This document shows positions 17,099-24,792 of a stretch of DNA of 27,704 nt, one piece after another (position 1 is the first letter of the stretch; the number at the start of each line of letters is the position of its first letter). The notes below the pieces were generated by a model. The model ran no database searches, was not told the DNA's origin, and was given only the letters and a program-made list of their open reading frames with translations. The position numbers and the translations under genes are program-made. The stretch is from DASUBN01 sp035691665 (GTDB taxonomy: Bacteria > Pseudomonadota > Gammaproteobacteria > Natronospirales > REEB76): assembly GCA_035691665.1 (NCBI GenBank), contig DASSIS010000072.1, forward strand, positions 1 to 27,704, read 5' to 3'.

Positions 17099-17475
17099 TG
17101 CGCGCCGGCCGCCGAGTAAGTCTTGTCGAAATGGACCACGAGATCGATGTTGGCCAGGAAGTTGGTACGGTCGTCATAGTCGACGCCCAAAGTCACCGCC
17201 TTGGTGTCTGGGTCGACTTTGATAGCTACATCCGTGTACTTCACGACGTTGACGCTATTGATGTCGAACGCGCCGGAAATCGCGATCTGTATCTGCTGTG
17301 GCGTCTCGCCAGGCTGCAGGTTCTTCGCCACGGTCATCATCGCCTTGTTCAGGCTGAAATAGTCAAGGTATATGGGAATCAGCTTGAAACCGAAGATGCC
17401 CACGAAGCCGATCAGGCCGATGAGCAATATCCAGCTGATCATGGTCATGCCGCCTTGACGCGAACGCATAGTCAT
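17095..17475 (-). CDS. DUF4845 single-pass membrane protein
   Basis: This small protein (126 aa) belongs to the DUF4845 family (PF16137), found between lepB and rnc in many gammaproteobacteria and betaproteobacteria. It has a short basic N-terminus (MTMRSRQGG), one membrane helix at about 12-32 and a soluble C-terminal domain with FKLIPIYLDYFSL and a VDYDDRTNFLANIDLVVHFDK strand region. I chose ATG at 17475 because GGGAG lies 7 nt upstream; an ATG two codons later is also possible. The frame is open to 17568 but would overlap lepB. Its function is unknown; the context suggests membrane or secretion biology. Confidence 0.88.
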   Translation of the reverse strand: MTMRSRQGGMTMISWILLIGLIGFVGIFGFKLIPIYLDYFSLNKAMMTVAKNLQPGETPQQIQIAISGAFDINSVNVVKYTDVAIKVDPDTKAVTLGVDYDDRTNFLANIDLVVHFDKTYSAAGAH

Positions 17476-17515
17476 CGTGGTTCTCCCAGGTGCGGCCATG
17501 GCCGCGGCCAGACGT

Positions 17516-18307
17516 TCAATGAATCGTATTACCGACGCGATGCCAAAGACTGCTGTCCTTGAAAGCATCGATGTTCATCCAGATGAAGAAGGCCTTGCCC
17601 ACCAGGTTCTGCTCCGGCACGAAACCCCAGTAGCGGCTGTCGCTGCTGTTGTCGCGGTTATCCCCCATGGCGAAGTACTCGCCCTCGGGTACCGTCCACT
17701 CCCCTTCCCGGCTGTACTGACCCGGGATGGTGAGCGTCTGATGCACGACGTCACCCAAGTGCTCACGGTTCAATTCAGCGCCGTCCGCGTCGGGGCCGGA
17801 ATAGGCGCCAAGCGCGTCCTTCTGCATCATGACCCCATTGATATACAACGTTTTATTGCGGTAGACAATATGGTCGCCCGGGAGTCCGACGATGCGCTTG
17901 ATGTAGTCCACGCTTGTGTCGCCTGGGTAACGGAAAACCACCACGTCCCCGCGCTTGGGCTCGCCCACGCTGATGATCTTGGTGTGCAGCACCGGCAGGC
18001 GGATGCCGTAGTCGTATTTGTTCACGAGGATGAAATCCCCCACCAGCAGCGTCGGCACCATGGAGGACGACGGGATGTGGAAGGGTTCCGCCAGGAAGGA
18101 GCGCAGCAGGAGCACCAGCAGGATCACCGGGAAGAAGGACTTGGAATAGTCCACCAGGATGGGATCGCGCGGCTTGGCCGGCGCTTCCGCCGTCTCGGCC
18201 GGTGTCGCCGCCCGACGGCGTTTCGCGAACCAGAGGGCGTCAACCAGCCACACGATACCGGTGAAGGCGGTGGCGAGAGTCAGGAGGGCTTCGAAATCGA
18301 AATGCAT
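17516..18307 (-). CDS. lepB: Signal peptidase I
   Basis: LepB cleaves signal peptides from exported proteins at the outer face of the inner membrane. The 263-residue product has two N-terminal membrane segments (about 7-27 and 58-72) separated by a charged Ala/Pro-rich loop. The catalytic Ser82 lies in PSSSMVPTL and the general base Lys137 in DYIKRIVGLPGD. The C-terminal GDNRDNSSDSRYWGFVP motif is present. The ATG at 18307 has AGGA about 7 nt upstream. It lies 44 nt downstream of lepA, the classical lepA-lepB operon. Confidence 0.97.
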   Translation of the reverse strand: MHFDFEALLTLATAFTGIVWLVDALWFAKRRRAATPAETAEAPAKPRDPILVDYSKSFFPVILLVLLLRSFLAEPFHIPSSSMVPTLLVGDFILVNKYDYGIRLPVLHTKIISVGEPKRGDVVVFRYPGDTSVDYIKRIVGLPGDHIVYRNKTLYINGVMMQKDALGAYSGPDADGAELNREHLGDVVHQTLTIPGQYSREGEWTVPEGEYFAMGDNRDNSSDSRYWGFVPEQNLVGKAFFIWMNIDAFKDSSLWHRVGNTIH

Positions 18308-18351
18308 TGTTGTTTCCTACGCCTGGATTTTGACGATAGCGTGAAAGCGCA

Positions 18352-20145
18352 TCACTTCTTGCCGACGTGGAGCACCGCCAGGAAAGCCTCCTGGGGGATC
18401 TCCACCGTACCGATCTGCTTCATACGCTTCTTGCCTTCCTTCTGCTTCTCCAGCAGTTTACGCTTACGGGTGATGTCGCCGCCGTAGCACTTCGCCGTCA
18501 CGTTCTTGCGCAGGGCCTTCACGGAAGTGCGCGCGATGACGTGGGAACCGATGGCCGCCTGCACCGCCACCTCGAACATCTGCCGGGGAATGAGTTCCTG
18601 CATCTTCTCGCACAGGTCGCGGCCGCGCACGTAGGCGCTGTCCTTGTGCACGATGAGCGAGAGCGCGTCCACCCGATCGCCGTTGATGAGCAGGTCCAGC
18701 TTCACCAGGGGCGCCGCCTGGAAGCGCTCGAACACGTAGTCGAAGGAGGCGTAACCGCGGCTGGAGGATTTGAGCCGGTCGAAGAAGTCCATGACCACTT
18801 CGTTGAGTGGCATCTCGTAAGCCATGGCGACCTGGCTGCCGTGGTACATCATCTTCTTCTGCGTCCCGCGCTTCTCCTGGCACAGGGTCATGACGTTGCC
18901 CACGAACTCCTGAGGCACCAGGATGTTGGCCGTGATGATGGGCTCGCGGATCTCGTCGATCTTGTCCACGTTCGGGAGCTTGGACGGATTGTCCACATAC
19001 AGCGTCTCGCCGGCGGTGGTGGTCACCTCGTAAATCACGGTGGGCGCGGTGGTGATGAGGTTGAGGTTGTACTCCCGCTCCAGGCGCTCCTGCACGATCT
19101 CCATGTGCAGCATGCCGAGGAACCCGCAGCGGAAGCCGAAACCGAGCGCGGTCGAGGTCTCGGGCTCGAAGTGCAGCGCCGAGTCGTTGAGGCGCAGCTT
19201 GCGCAGCGCCTCCCGGAAGTTCTCGTAATCGTCGGAACTGATGGGGAACAGGCCGGCGAACACCCGCGGCTGCACCTGCTTGAAGCCTGGCAGCGGCGTG
19301 GTGGAAGGTTTGTCGGAGGCCGTGAAGGTATCGCCCACCGGCGCTCCATCGATCTCCTTGATGCCGGCGATGACGTAACCCACGTCCCCGGTGCTGAGAG
19401 CGGCGGTATCGCGCATCTTGGGGGTGAAGATGCCCACCCGATCCACCTCATGGGCACGGCCGGTGGACATCACCAGCAACTTCTGGCGCGGCTTGATGCT
19501 GCCGTTCATGACGCGCACCAGGGACACCACGCCCACGAAATTGTCGAACCAGGAATCGATGATGAGCGCCTGCAGCGGCGCATCGGGGTCGCCTTTGGGC
19601 GGCGGGATGCGCTTGACCAGCTCTTCCAGCAGGTCAGGCACGCCCATGCCGGTCTTGGCGCTGACCCGCACGGCGTCGGTGGCCTCGATGCCGATGATCT
19701 CCTCGATCTCGGTGGCCACCTTGTCCGGCTCGGCGTTGGGCAGGTCGATCTTGTTCAGCACCGGCATCACTTCGAGCCCCTGCTCCAGGGCCGTGTAGCA
19801 GTTGGCCACGCTCTGGGCTTCCACGCCCTGGGAAGCGTCCACCACCAGGAGCGCCCCCTCGCAGGCGGCCAGCGAGCGGGATACCTCGTAGGAGAAATCC
19901 ACATGGCCGGGGGTGTCGATGAAGTTGAGCTGGTACTGCTGGCCGTCCCTGGACTTGAACTGCAGGGAGACGCTCTGGGCCTTGATGGTGATGCCCCGCT
20001 CCCGCTCGATGGGGTTGGAGTCCAGCACCTGCTCCTCCATCTCGCGCGCCTCCAGGCCCCCGCAGAGCTGGATGAAGCGGTCGGCGAGTGTGGATTTGCC
20101 GTGGTCGATGTGGGCGATGATGGAGAAATTGCGGATGCGTTGCAT
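18352..20145 (-). CDS. lepA: Elongation factor 4 (LepA)
   Basis: LepA is a ribosome-associated translational GTPase implicated in initiation, 30S biogenesis and back-translocation. The 597-residue product has IAHIDHGKSTLADR (G1), ERGITIKAQ (G2), DTPGHVDFSYEV (G3) and NKIDLPNA (G4). The LepA-specific C-terminal domain has GGDITRKRKLLEKQKEGKKRMK. The length matches the family. The ATG at 20145 lacks a clear Shine-Dalgarno sequence. A possible promoter with a perfect TATAAT lies in the 150 nt leader. Confidence 0.98.
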   Translation of the reverse strand: MQRIRNFSIIAHIDHGKSTLADRFIQLCGGLEAREMEEQVLDSNPIERERGITIKAQSVSLQFKSRDGQQYQLNFIDTPGHVDFSYEVSRSLAACEGALLVVDASQGVEAQSVANCYTALEQGLEVMPVLNKIDLPNAEPDKVATEIEEIIGIEATDAVRVSAKTGMGVPDLLEELVKRIPPPKGDPDAPLQALIIDSWFDNFVGVVSLVRVMNGSIKPRQKLLVMSTGRAHEVDRVGIFTPKMRDTAALSTGDVGYVIAGIKEIDGAPVGDTFTASDKPSTTPLPGFKQVQPRVFAGLFPISSDDYENFREALRKLRLNDSALHFEPETSTALGFGFRCGFLGMLHMEIVQERLEREYNLNLITTAPTVIYEVTTTAGETLYVDNPSKLPNVDKIDEIREPIITANILVPQEFVGNVMTLCQEKRGTQKKMMYHGSQVAMAYEMPLNEVVMDFFDRLKSSSRGYASFDYVFERFQAAPLVKLDLLINGDRVDALSLIVHKDSAYVRGRDLCEKMQELIPRQMFEVAVQAAIGSHVIARTSVKALRKNVTAKCYGGDITRKRKLLEKQKEGKKRMKQIGTVEIPQEAFLAVLHVGKK

Positions 20146-20270
20146 ATCTACGGCGCGGCCGTCGGTCCAAAGTAGTCGCTGTGAGCTCGGCGGGCCGGGA
20201 TGGCTGCCGTGAGCCGGGCGGGTGGTCCCCTTCCAAACCCCTTAAGAGGCCTGAAACGCCTTTGGGGACA

Positions 20271-20294
20271 GGGCATTATAGCGGTTTAATGCCC
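20271..20294 (-). promoter_or_regulatory. Perfect inverted repeat overlapping a TATAAT box upstream of lepA
   Basis: The sequence GGGCATTA - 8 nt - TAATGCCC is a perfect 8 bp inverted repeat (20271-20278 and 20287-20294). It begins one base after the stop codon of the DUF836 gene. On the minus strand a perfect -10 hexamer TATAAT sits at 20280-20275, inside the palindrome and 130 nt upstream of lepA. No good -35 hexamer is seen at 16-18 nt spacing. It could be an operator over a lepA promoter or an RNA hairpin at the gene end. It has no T-run, so it is not a standard terminator. Confidence 0.4.
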
Positions 20295-20295
20295 A

Positions 20296-20535
20296 TCAGC
20301 CCATGGCATCGAAATAGGCATCCAGGGCCGCCTCATCCAGGCGGGCTTCGCAGATCACCTTCCCCCCTGCCGCCAGCACCGGGATGCGCAGGCCGTAACG
20401 CTCCTTGAGGGCGGGGTCGGTATCCACGTCCACCAGTTCCACCTCCACCTCATCCCCATAGGTGCCATAGATGGCCGCGAGCATCTGCTCGCAGAGGTGG
20501 CATCCGCGACGGTGGTACAGGACGAGACCGGACAT
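20296..20535 (-). CDS. Glutaredoxin-like DUF836 protein
   Basis: This 79-residue thioredoxin-fold protein belongs to the glutaredoxin-like DUF836 family (PF05768). The N-terminal strand is LVLYHRRGCHLCEQM, with a CxxC redox pair at Cys12 and Cys15. The central VDVDTDPALKERYGLRIPVL motif contains the conserved cis-proline segment. It probably takes part in thiol-disulfide exchange, but no substrate is known. Its ATG abuts the stop codon of the PDZ gene (TAGATG), so it is likely in the rpoE transcription unit. The family is a frequent neighbour of lepA. Confidence 0.88.
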   Translation of the reverse strand: MSGLVLYHRRGCHLCEQMLAAIYGTYGDEVEVELVDVDTDPALKERYGLRIPVLAAGGKVICEARLDEAALDAYFDAMG

Positions 20536-21228
20536 CTAGGGGTGGGGTTCGGTGCCCAAGGGCAGGAAGAGATCGGCGTTGGGACGGCGTACCAATACCG
20601 GTACGGGACGGTCATGGGGCAAGCTGAGCATGAGCTCGTGGAATTGGGTGGGACTCGTCAGGCTCACGCCGTCCAGCATCAGGACCACGTCGCCTTGCTT
20701 GAAGCCGGCCTGCAAAGCCGCACCTTGGCCTACGGAGATCACCACCAGGCCACCGTCGCTGAGGCCATAGGCGGCGCGCTCGCGATCGCTGAGGCTGCGC
20801 ACCTTGAGCCCCCGGTCAGCCTGCTTGCCGGAAGCGCCGGCTAAGGTCGTGGGTTTCACGGCATCCAGCACCGCGGGCTGCATGCCTTCCATAGCCGAGG
20901 AACTATCGTTGACGGAGCCACGGCTGCCGTGGCCGTCGGCCATGGGGGCCGTCGCATCACCCAGGTTGCGTCTGCCCGAAGTGCGGCGCGGAACCGTGTC
21001 GGCTACATCTGAATTGCCGTTGGGGCAGGACTCGGTCGGCTCATCCTGGGAGCCACGGGGATGCAGCGCCTGCCTCAGGCTCATGCCTGGGGGGCTTAAG
21101 GGATCGTCGGTGCTCTGGAGGGGGGCGGGATGAGCGGGGTTACCGCCGGACAGAGGTGCCGCGCACAAGGAAGCCGGGGCCAACCACGTGGCCAGGCAAA
21201 CGCCTGCGACCCTGCCTATCACTCCCAT
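20536..21228 (-). CDS. Secreted PDZ-only protein, MucD/DegQ C-terminal-like
   Basis: The 230-residue product has a signal peptide (MGVIGRVAGVCLATWLAPAS), then about 110 residues of low-complexity, probably disordered linker, then one PDZ domain (about 140-225). The PDZ begins LKVRSLSDRERAAYGL, includes AGFKQGDVVLMLDGVSLTS and ends RPVPVLVRRPNADLFLPL. That ending strongly resembles the last PDZ domain of MucD/DegQ-type periplasmic proteases. No trypsin-like domain, catalytic His-Asp-Ser or first PDZ is present. It occupies the position after rpoE-rseA where mucD usually lies. I chose ATG at 21228; a TTG at 21267 is an alternative, and neither has a clear ribosome binding site. Binding of peptides or misfolded proteins is inferred. 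Confidence 0.75.
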   Translation of the reverse strand: MGVIGRVAGVCLATWLAPASLCAAPLSGGNPAHPAPLQSTDDPLSPPGMSLRQALHPRGSQDEPTESCPNGNSDVADTVPRRTSGRRNLGDATAPMADGHGSRGSVNDSSSAMEGMQPAVLDAVKPTTLAGASGKQADRGLKVRSLSDRERAAYGLSDGGLVVISVGQGAALQAGFKQGDVVLMLDGVSLTSPTQFHELMLSLPHDRPVPVLVRRPNADLFLPLGTEPHP

Positions 21229-21282
21229 AGGTGGGGAGATTGTGGTGAATGCCGGGGCCGGCTGCAATACCGGCTTGGGAGA

Positions 21283-21921
21283 CTAAGGCTGGCGGGGGGG
21301 ATTGGGGTCCCGGACGGGCTTTTCCGCCTCATCCGGCTTGCCATCGTCCTTCTGGTGACGGGATGGCCGAGCGATATAGCGGTAAGGCTGCATGCCCTGC
21401 TGGGTGAGGGAACCACCGGTATCGTCCTGGTCCATGATGCCGGTGTGCATGGCGGCCTGCAGGGGCGGAAGGTTGCCGTCCCAGTTGGCGCTGTTCAGGT
21501 AATCGCCGCCGAGGGGCGAGGTCTGGCCGGCCACGATGCTGCCGGGCACGATCTCCGAGGGGTTCACGCCCTGGTGCGGGTCGTGACGCAGGCCCACGAT
21601 GGCCACCACGGCGACGGTCGCGGCCACGGCGGCACCGGCGAAAGCGCGGGTCCAGAGGCCGCCGAAACGGGAGGTCTCTTCCTGGGGCTGGGGCTCGTCC
21701 GTCAGGGCCGCCATCAGGCGGTCGGCGAAGCCGCGGGTATCCGTTGCCGGCAGATCCTTGCGCATGGCCTCGCCGATCAGGTGACAACGTTCCCAGTGCA
21801 GGGAGAGCGAACGCTCCACGCTGAAGCGCCGCAGCAGCAGCTCGTGCTCGCCGTCCGGCAGCTCGCCGTCCACCAGGGCGGAGACCTGTTCGCGCAATTT
21901 GTCGGTGACCTGCTTGTTCAA
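21283..21921 (-). CDS. rseA: Anti-sigma-E factor RseA/MucA
   Basis: RseA is a single-pass inner membrane protein that holds sigma-E inactive. Regulated proteolysis releases the sigma factor during envelope stress. The 212-residue product has the N-terminal cytoplasmic domain (QVSALVDGELPDGEHELLLRRF, then HWERCHLIGEAMR). A membrane helix lies at about 92-111 (AGAAVAATVAVVAIVGL), followed by a polar periplasmic tail ending in a Pro/Arg/Lys-rich stretch. The start is TTG at 21921, with GAGGAA 6 nt upstream overlapping the rpoE stop. No rseB follows, so periplasmic control must differ from the E. coli scheme. Confidence 0.9.
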   Translation of the reverse strand: MNKQVTDKLREQVSALVDGELPDGEHELLLRRFSVERSLSLHWERCHLIGEAMRKDLPATDTRGFADRLMAALTDEPQPQEETSRFGGLWTRAFAGAAVAATVAVVAIVGLRHDPHQGVNPSEIVPGSIVAGQTSPLGGDYLNSANWDGNLPPLQAAMHTGIMDQDDTGGSLTQQGMQPYRYIARPSRHQKDDGKPDEAEKPVRDPNPPRQP

Positions 21922-21927
21922 CGCCGC

Positions 21928-21933
21928 TTCCTC
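21928..21933 (-). promoter_or_regulatory. Shine-Dalgarno of rseA overlapping the rpoE stop
   Basis: The minus strand reads GAGGAA 6 nt before the TTG at 21921. Its first two bases are the last two of the rpoE TGA. This supports the non-ATG start and implies coupled synthesis of sigma factor and anti-sigma factor. Confidence 0.65.
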
Positions 21934-22543
21934 AATCCAGTAATGGCCGCAATCTCTCGTCTATCGCCTCGCGCGCCCGGAAGATCCGGGACCGCACCGT
22001 GCCCACCGGGCAACCCATCTTCTCCGCGATCTCCTCGTAGCTCAGGCCCTCGAGCTCGCGCAGCACGATGGCGGTGCGCAGGTCTTCGGGGAGCTCATCG
22101 ATCGCCTGCTCCACCATCTTCTGTATCTCGTCCGTCAGCAGGAGCCGCTCGGGGGTATCCACGTCCCGGAGCCGGGCCTGCATGTCGTACTGCTCCGGAT
22201 CCTGCAGGTCCACTCCGTGATCCAGCGGCCGCCGGCCCTCCGCCACCAGGTGGTTCTTGGCCGTGTTGATCGCGATCCGGTAGAGCCAGGTGTAGAACGC
22301 GCTGTCTCCGCGGAACCCGTGGATCGCACGGTAAGCCTTGATGAACGCTTCCTGGGCCACGTCCAGGGCCTCGGTGCCGTCGTGCACATAGCGGGTGACG
22401 AGCTTCACGATCTTGTGCTGGTACTTGCGCACCAGCATGTCGAACGCAGCCTTGTCGCCACGCTGCACCCGCTCGACCAGGGCATGGTCGGAGTCGGCCT
22501 TCCCAGGCTCTAGCTCAATGACCGCTGGCCTGGGAGTGTTCAT
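21932..22543 (-). CDS. rpoE: RNA polymerase sigma-E factor (ECF, RpoE/AlgU)
   Basis: This is the extracytoplasmic-function sigma factor of the envelope stress response. The 203-residue product has region 2 (YQHKIVKLVTRYVHDGTEALDVAQEAF, with the -10-recognition segment SAFYTWLYRIAINTAKN). Region 4 includes ELPEDLRTAIVLRELEGLSYEEIA and the helix-turn-helix GCPVGTVRSRIFRAREAI. The start is ATG at 22543 (MNTPRPAVIELEPG), which gives the usual length. The frame stays open far upstream to 24262, but that part is antisense to nadB. It is divergent from nadB, as in many gammaproteobacteria. I found no clear sigma-E-type GGAACTT site upstream, so autoregulation is not shown here. Confidence 0.95.
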   Translation of the reverse strand: MNTPRPAVIELEPGKADSDHALVERVQRGDKAAFDMLVRKYQHKIVKLVTRYVHDGTEALDVAQEAFIKAYRAIHGFRGDSAFYTWLYRIAINTAKNHLVAEGRRPLDHGVDLQDPEQYDMQARLRDVDTPERLLLTDEIQKMVEQAIDELPEDLRTAIVLRELEGLSYEEIAEKMGCPVGTVRSRIFRAREAIDERLRPLLD

Positions 22544-22711
22544 GAGCTGTATCCATTGAGACAAGCCGGGGGGCGGATAGTTCGCCAAATACAGGGGGAT
22601 GCGAGTATATTTCGCGTCCTTCCGGGGCCCCTTTAAGACCCCTTGCAGGCATTCTAGCAGTCCCCGGGGAACCCCGGGACGGCCCCTAAGGACCCCCTGG
22701 CGGACCCCCAA
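22544..22711 (-). promoter_or_regulatory. Divergent rpoE/nadB intergenic region
   Basis: This 168 nt spacer must hold the promoters of both genes. AT-rich -10-like stretches occur on both strands near 22605-22612 (TATATT on plus, TATACT on minus), and a TAGAAT-like box lies on the minus strand near 22650-22656. None has a convincing -35 partner. The nadB-proximal part carries strong C/G symmetry: GGGGCCCC at 22624-22631, TCCCCGGGGA at 22661-22670 and the near-palindrome 22660-22680. Exact start sites cannot be read from sequence alone. Confidence 0.35.
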
Positions 22712-24361
22712 ATGCAGCAGATGGCCAGTTTCGACGTCCTGATCCTGGGCAGCGGAGCCGCGGGCCTGAGCCTCGCCCTGCGCCTGCCCGAGAGCTGCCG
22801 CATCGGTCTCGTCTCCAAGGGCCCCCTGACCGAGGGCAGCACCCTCTATGCCCAGGGGGGCATATCGGCCGTCCTGGACAAGGCCGATTCCGTGGAATCC
22901 CACATCGAGGACACCCTGAACGCCGGGGCCGGGCTCTGCTCCCCCGCCACGGTACGCTTCGTGGTGGAGAAAGGCCCCGAGTGCATCCGCTGGCTCATCG
23001 ACCAGGGGGTGAAGTTCACCCGCGACGAGGAAGGCTTGGACCCGGCCGCCTACCACCTCACCCGGGAGGGCGGGCACAGCCACCGGCGCGTGGTGCATGC
23101 CGCCGACGCCACCGGCCGCGAGATCGAGACCACCCTCGAGCAGCTGGTGCGCCGGCGCGGCAACGTCAGCGTGCTGGAACAGCACATCGCGGTGGACCTC
23201 ATCACCGCTGGGAAGCTCGGGCTGCCGGACGCACGCTGCTACGGCGCCTACCTCCTGGACCGCAGGAAACAGCGGGTGAAGACCGTGGCGGCGCGCCACG
23301 TGGTGCTCGCCACCGGCGGCGCCAACAAGGCCTACCTCTATACCAGCAACCCGGACGGCTCCACGGGCGACGGCATCGCCATGGCCTGGCGCGCCGGCTG
23401 TCGCCTGGGGAACATGGAGTTCATGCAGTTCCACCCCACCTGCCTCTACCACCCGCACGCCAAGTCCTTCCTGATCTCGGAGGCGGTGCGCGGCGAAGGC
23501 GGGAAGCTGCTGCTCCCCGACGGCGCGCCCTTCATGCAGAAGTTCGACAAGCGCGCCGAACTCGCACCCCGCGACATCGTGGCCCGGGCCATCGACCACG
23601 AGATGAAGCGGCTGGGTTCGGATCATGTGCTCCTGGACATCAGCCACCGGCCAGCGGAGTTCATCCGCGAGCACTTCCCCACCATCCACGCTCGCTGCCT
23701 CGAGTACGGTTACGACATGACCAAGGGGCCGATCCCGGTGGTGCCGGCCGCCCATTACACCTGCGGCGGCGTGCTCACGGACCTGGCCGGTCGCACCGAC
23801 CTCCCCGGGCTCTACGCCATCGGCGAGACGGCGTACACCGGCCTGCACGGTGCCAACCGCATGGCCAGCAACTCGCTCCTGGAATGCATCGTGTTCGGTT
23901 TCGCGGCGGCGGAAGATATCTGTGCCCGGGATGATGCGAGCCAGCCCCTGCCCAAGCGCCTCCCCGCCTGGGACGAGAGCCGGGTGACGGATTCCGACGA
24001 GGAAGTGGTGGTGTCCCACAACTGGAGCGAGCTGCGCCACTTCATGTGGGACTACGTGGGTATCGTGCGCACGGACAAACGCCTGAAGCGGGCGCTCAGC
24101 CGGGTGGAACTGCTGCAGCACGAGATCGACGAGTATTACGGCAACTTCCGCATCACCAGCGATCTCGTGGAACTGCGCAACCTCTCGCAGGTAGCGAAGC
24201 TCATCATCCAGTCCGCCCAGAGCCGCCAGGAGAGCCGCGGCCTGCACTACACCCTGGATCACCCCGAAGCGGATGACAAGCGTGCGCCCCAGAACACCAT
24301 CTTGGTACCACCGAACTTCGCCGGCCGCGGCCAGGTCGTTGGTTGGGGTGTCGAGGCCTAA
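22712..24361 (+). CDS. nadB: L-aspartate oxidase NadB
   Basis: NadB oxidises L-aspartate to iminoaspartate, the first step of de novo NAD synthesis, using FAD and either oxygen or fumarate. The 549-residue product has the dinucleotide fold DVLILGSGAAGLSLALRL near residue 8 and the flavoprotein motif STLYAQGGISAVL. Also visible are the substrate-site REGGHSHRRVVHAADATG and the C-terminal GLHGANRMASNSLLECIVFG. It is related to SdhA in this same window, but the aspartate-oxidase motifs are clear. The ATG at 22712 has only a weak GGCGGA-like sequence upstream; an ATG at 22721 is an alternative. The stop overlaps that of the convergent ygfX by a few bases. Confidence 0.96.
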   Translation: MQQMASFDVLILGSGAAGLSLALRLPESCRIGLVSKGPLTEGSTLYAQGGISAVLDKADSVESHIEDTLNAGAGLCSPATVRFVVEKGPECIRWLIDQGVKFTRDEEGLDPAAYHLTREGGHSHRRVVHAADATGREIETTLEQLVRRRGNVSVLEQHIAVDLITAGKLGLPDARCYGAYLLDRRKQRVKTVAARHVVLATGGANKAYLYTSNPDGSTGDGIAMAWRAGCRLGNMEFMQFHPTCLYHPHAKSFLISEAVRGEGGKLLLPDGAPFMQKFDKRAELAPRDIVARAIDHEMKRLGSDHVLLDISHRPAEFIREHFPTIHARCLEYGYDMTKGPIPVVPAAHYTCGGVLTDLAGRTDLPGLYAIGETAYTGLHGANRMASNSLLECIVFGFAAAEDICARDDASQPLPKRLPAWDESRVTDSDEEVVVSHNWSELRHFMWDYVGIVRTDKRLKRALSRVELLQHEIDEYYGNFRITSDLVELRNLSQVAKLIIQSAQSRQESRGLHYTLDHPEADDKRAPQNTILVPPNFAGRGQVVGWGVEA

Positions 24362-24792
24362 TTCTTGGGGACTCCGTAACGGAGCATGATGCGCAGGCGG
24401 CGCAGCCCATCGGGCCGCACGCTGTCGTTAGCCAGCATCACCGTGCGCCGCCTGCCCTTCTCATCCTTGAAGTGCGCGATCACGAGCCAGCCCCCGAGGT
24501 AGGCTTCCGGCAGGAGCTTCACCGCATGGCTCACGCCCTTGCGGTCCACGATGGTCCAGCCGAGCTCCGGGGACCAGTGCAGCCGGCGCGGACTGCGCTG
24601 CACGTACACCGCCGCGTTCCAGAAGAAGGCGCTCAGGATGGCGAGCAGCAGCGCCGCGCGGTAATCCACCGGCAAGGGCAGCCCGGCCGAGACCACCAGG
24701 GCCACGAGATGCATGCCGATGAGCAGGGTCGCGATCAGCCGCGACGGGCGGATGGAGAGGTCAAGAGGCTCGCCGAAGGGTGTCGATGACAC
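24358..24792 (-). CDS. ygfX: YgfX/CptA-family membrane protein
   Basis: This 144-residue protein has two membrane helices (LIATLLIGMHLVALVVSAGL and YRAALLLAILSAFFWNAAVYV). A cytoplasmic C-terminal domain with LHWSPELGWTIVDRKG and LLANDSVRPDGLRRLRIMLRYG-type residues is typical of YgfX (PF07254). The family was first described as the toxin of a pair with YgfY, now known as SdhE; its role in SDH assembly or cell division remains debated. I chose GTG at 24792 because a GAGGAGGAG stretch ends 5 nt upstream; the start then overlaps sdhE by 32 nt, as in other genomes. The stop overlaps nadB. Confidence 0.88.
   Translation of the reverse strand: MSSTPFGEPLDLSIRPSRLIATLLIGMHLVALVVSAGLPLPVDYRAALLLAILSAFFWNAAVYVQRSPRRLHWSPELGWTIVDRKGVSHAVKLLPEAYLGGWLVIAHFKDEKGRRRTVMLANDSVRPDGLRRLRIMLRYGVPKN

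Noticed and set aside
18367..20175. 602-codon open frame on the plus strand across lepA
   Set aside because: The His/Gly/Leu/Val-rich translation is typical of an antisense shadow, and lepA is complete on the other strand.
22544..24262. Long N-terminal extension of rpoE antisense to nadB
   Set aside because: The frame is open by codon bias only. RpoE has its normal length from 22543, and nadB is full length on the plus strand.
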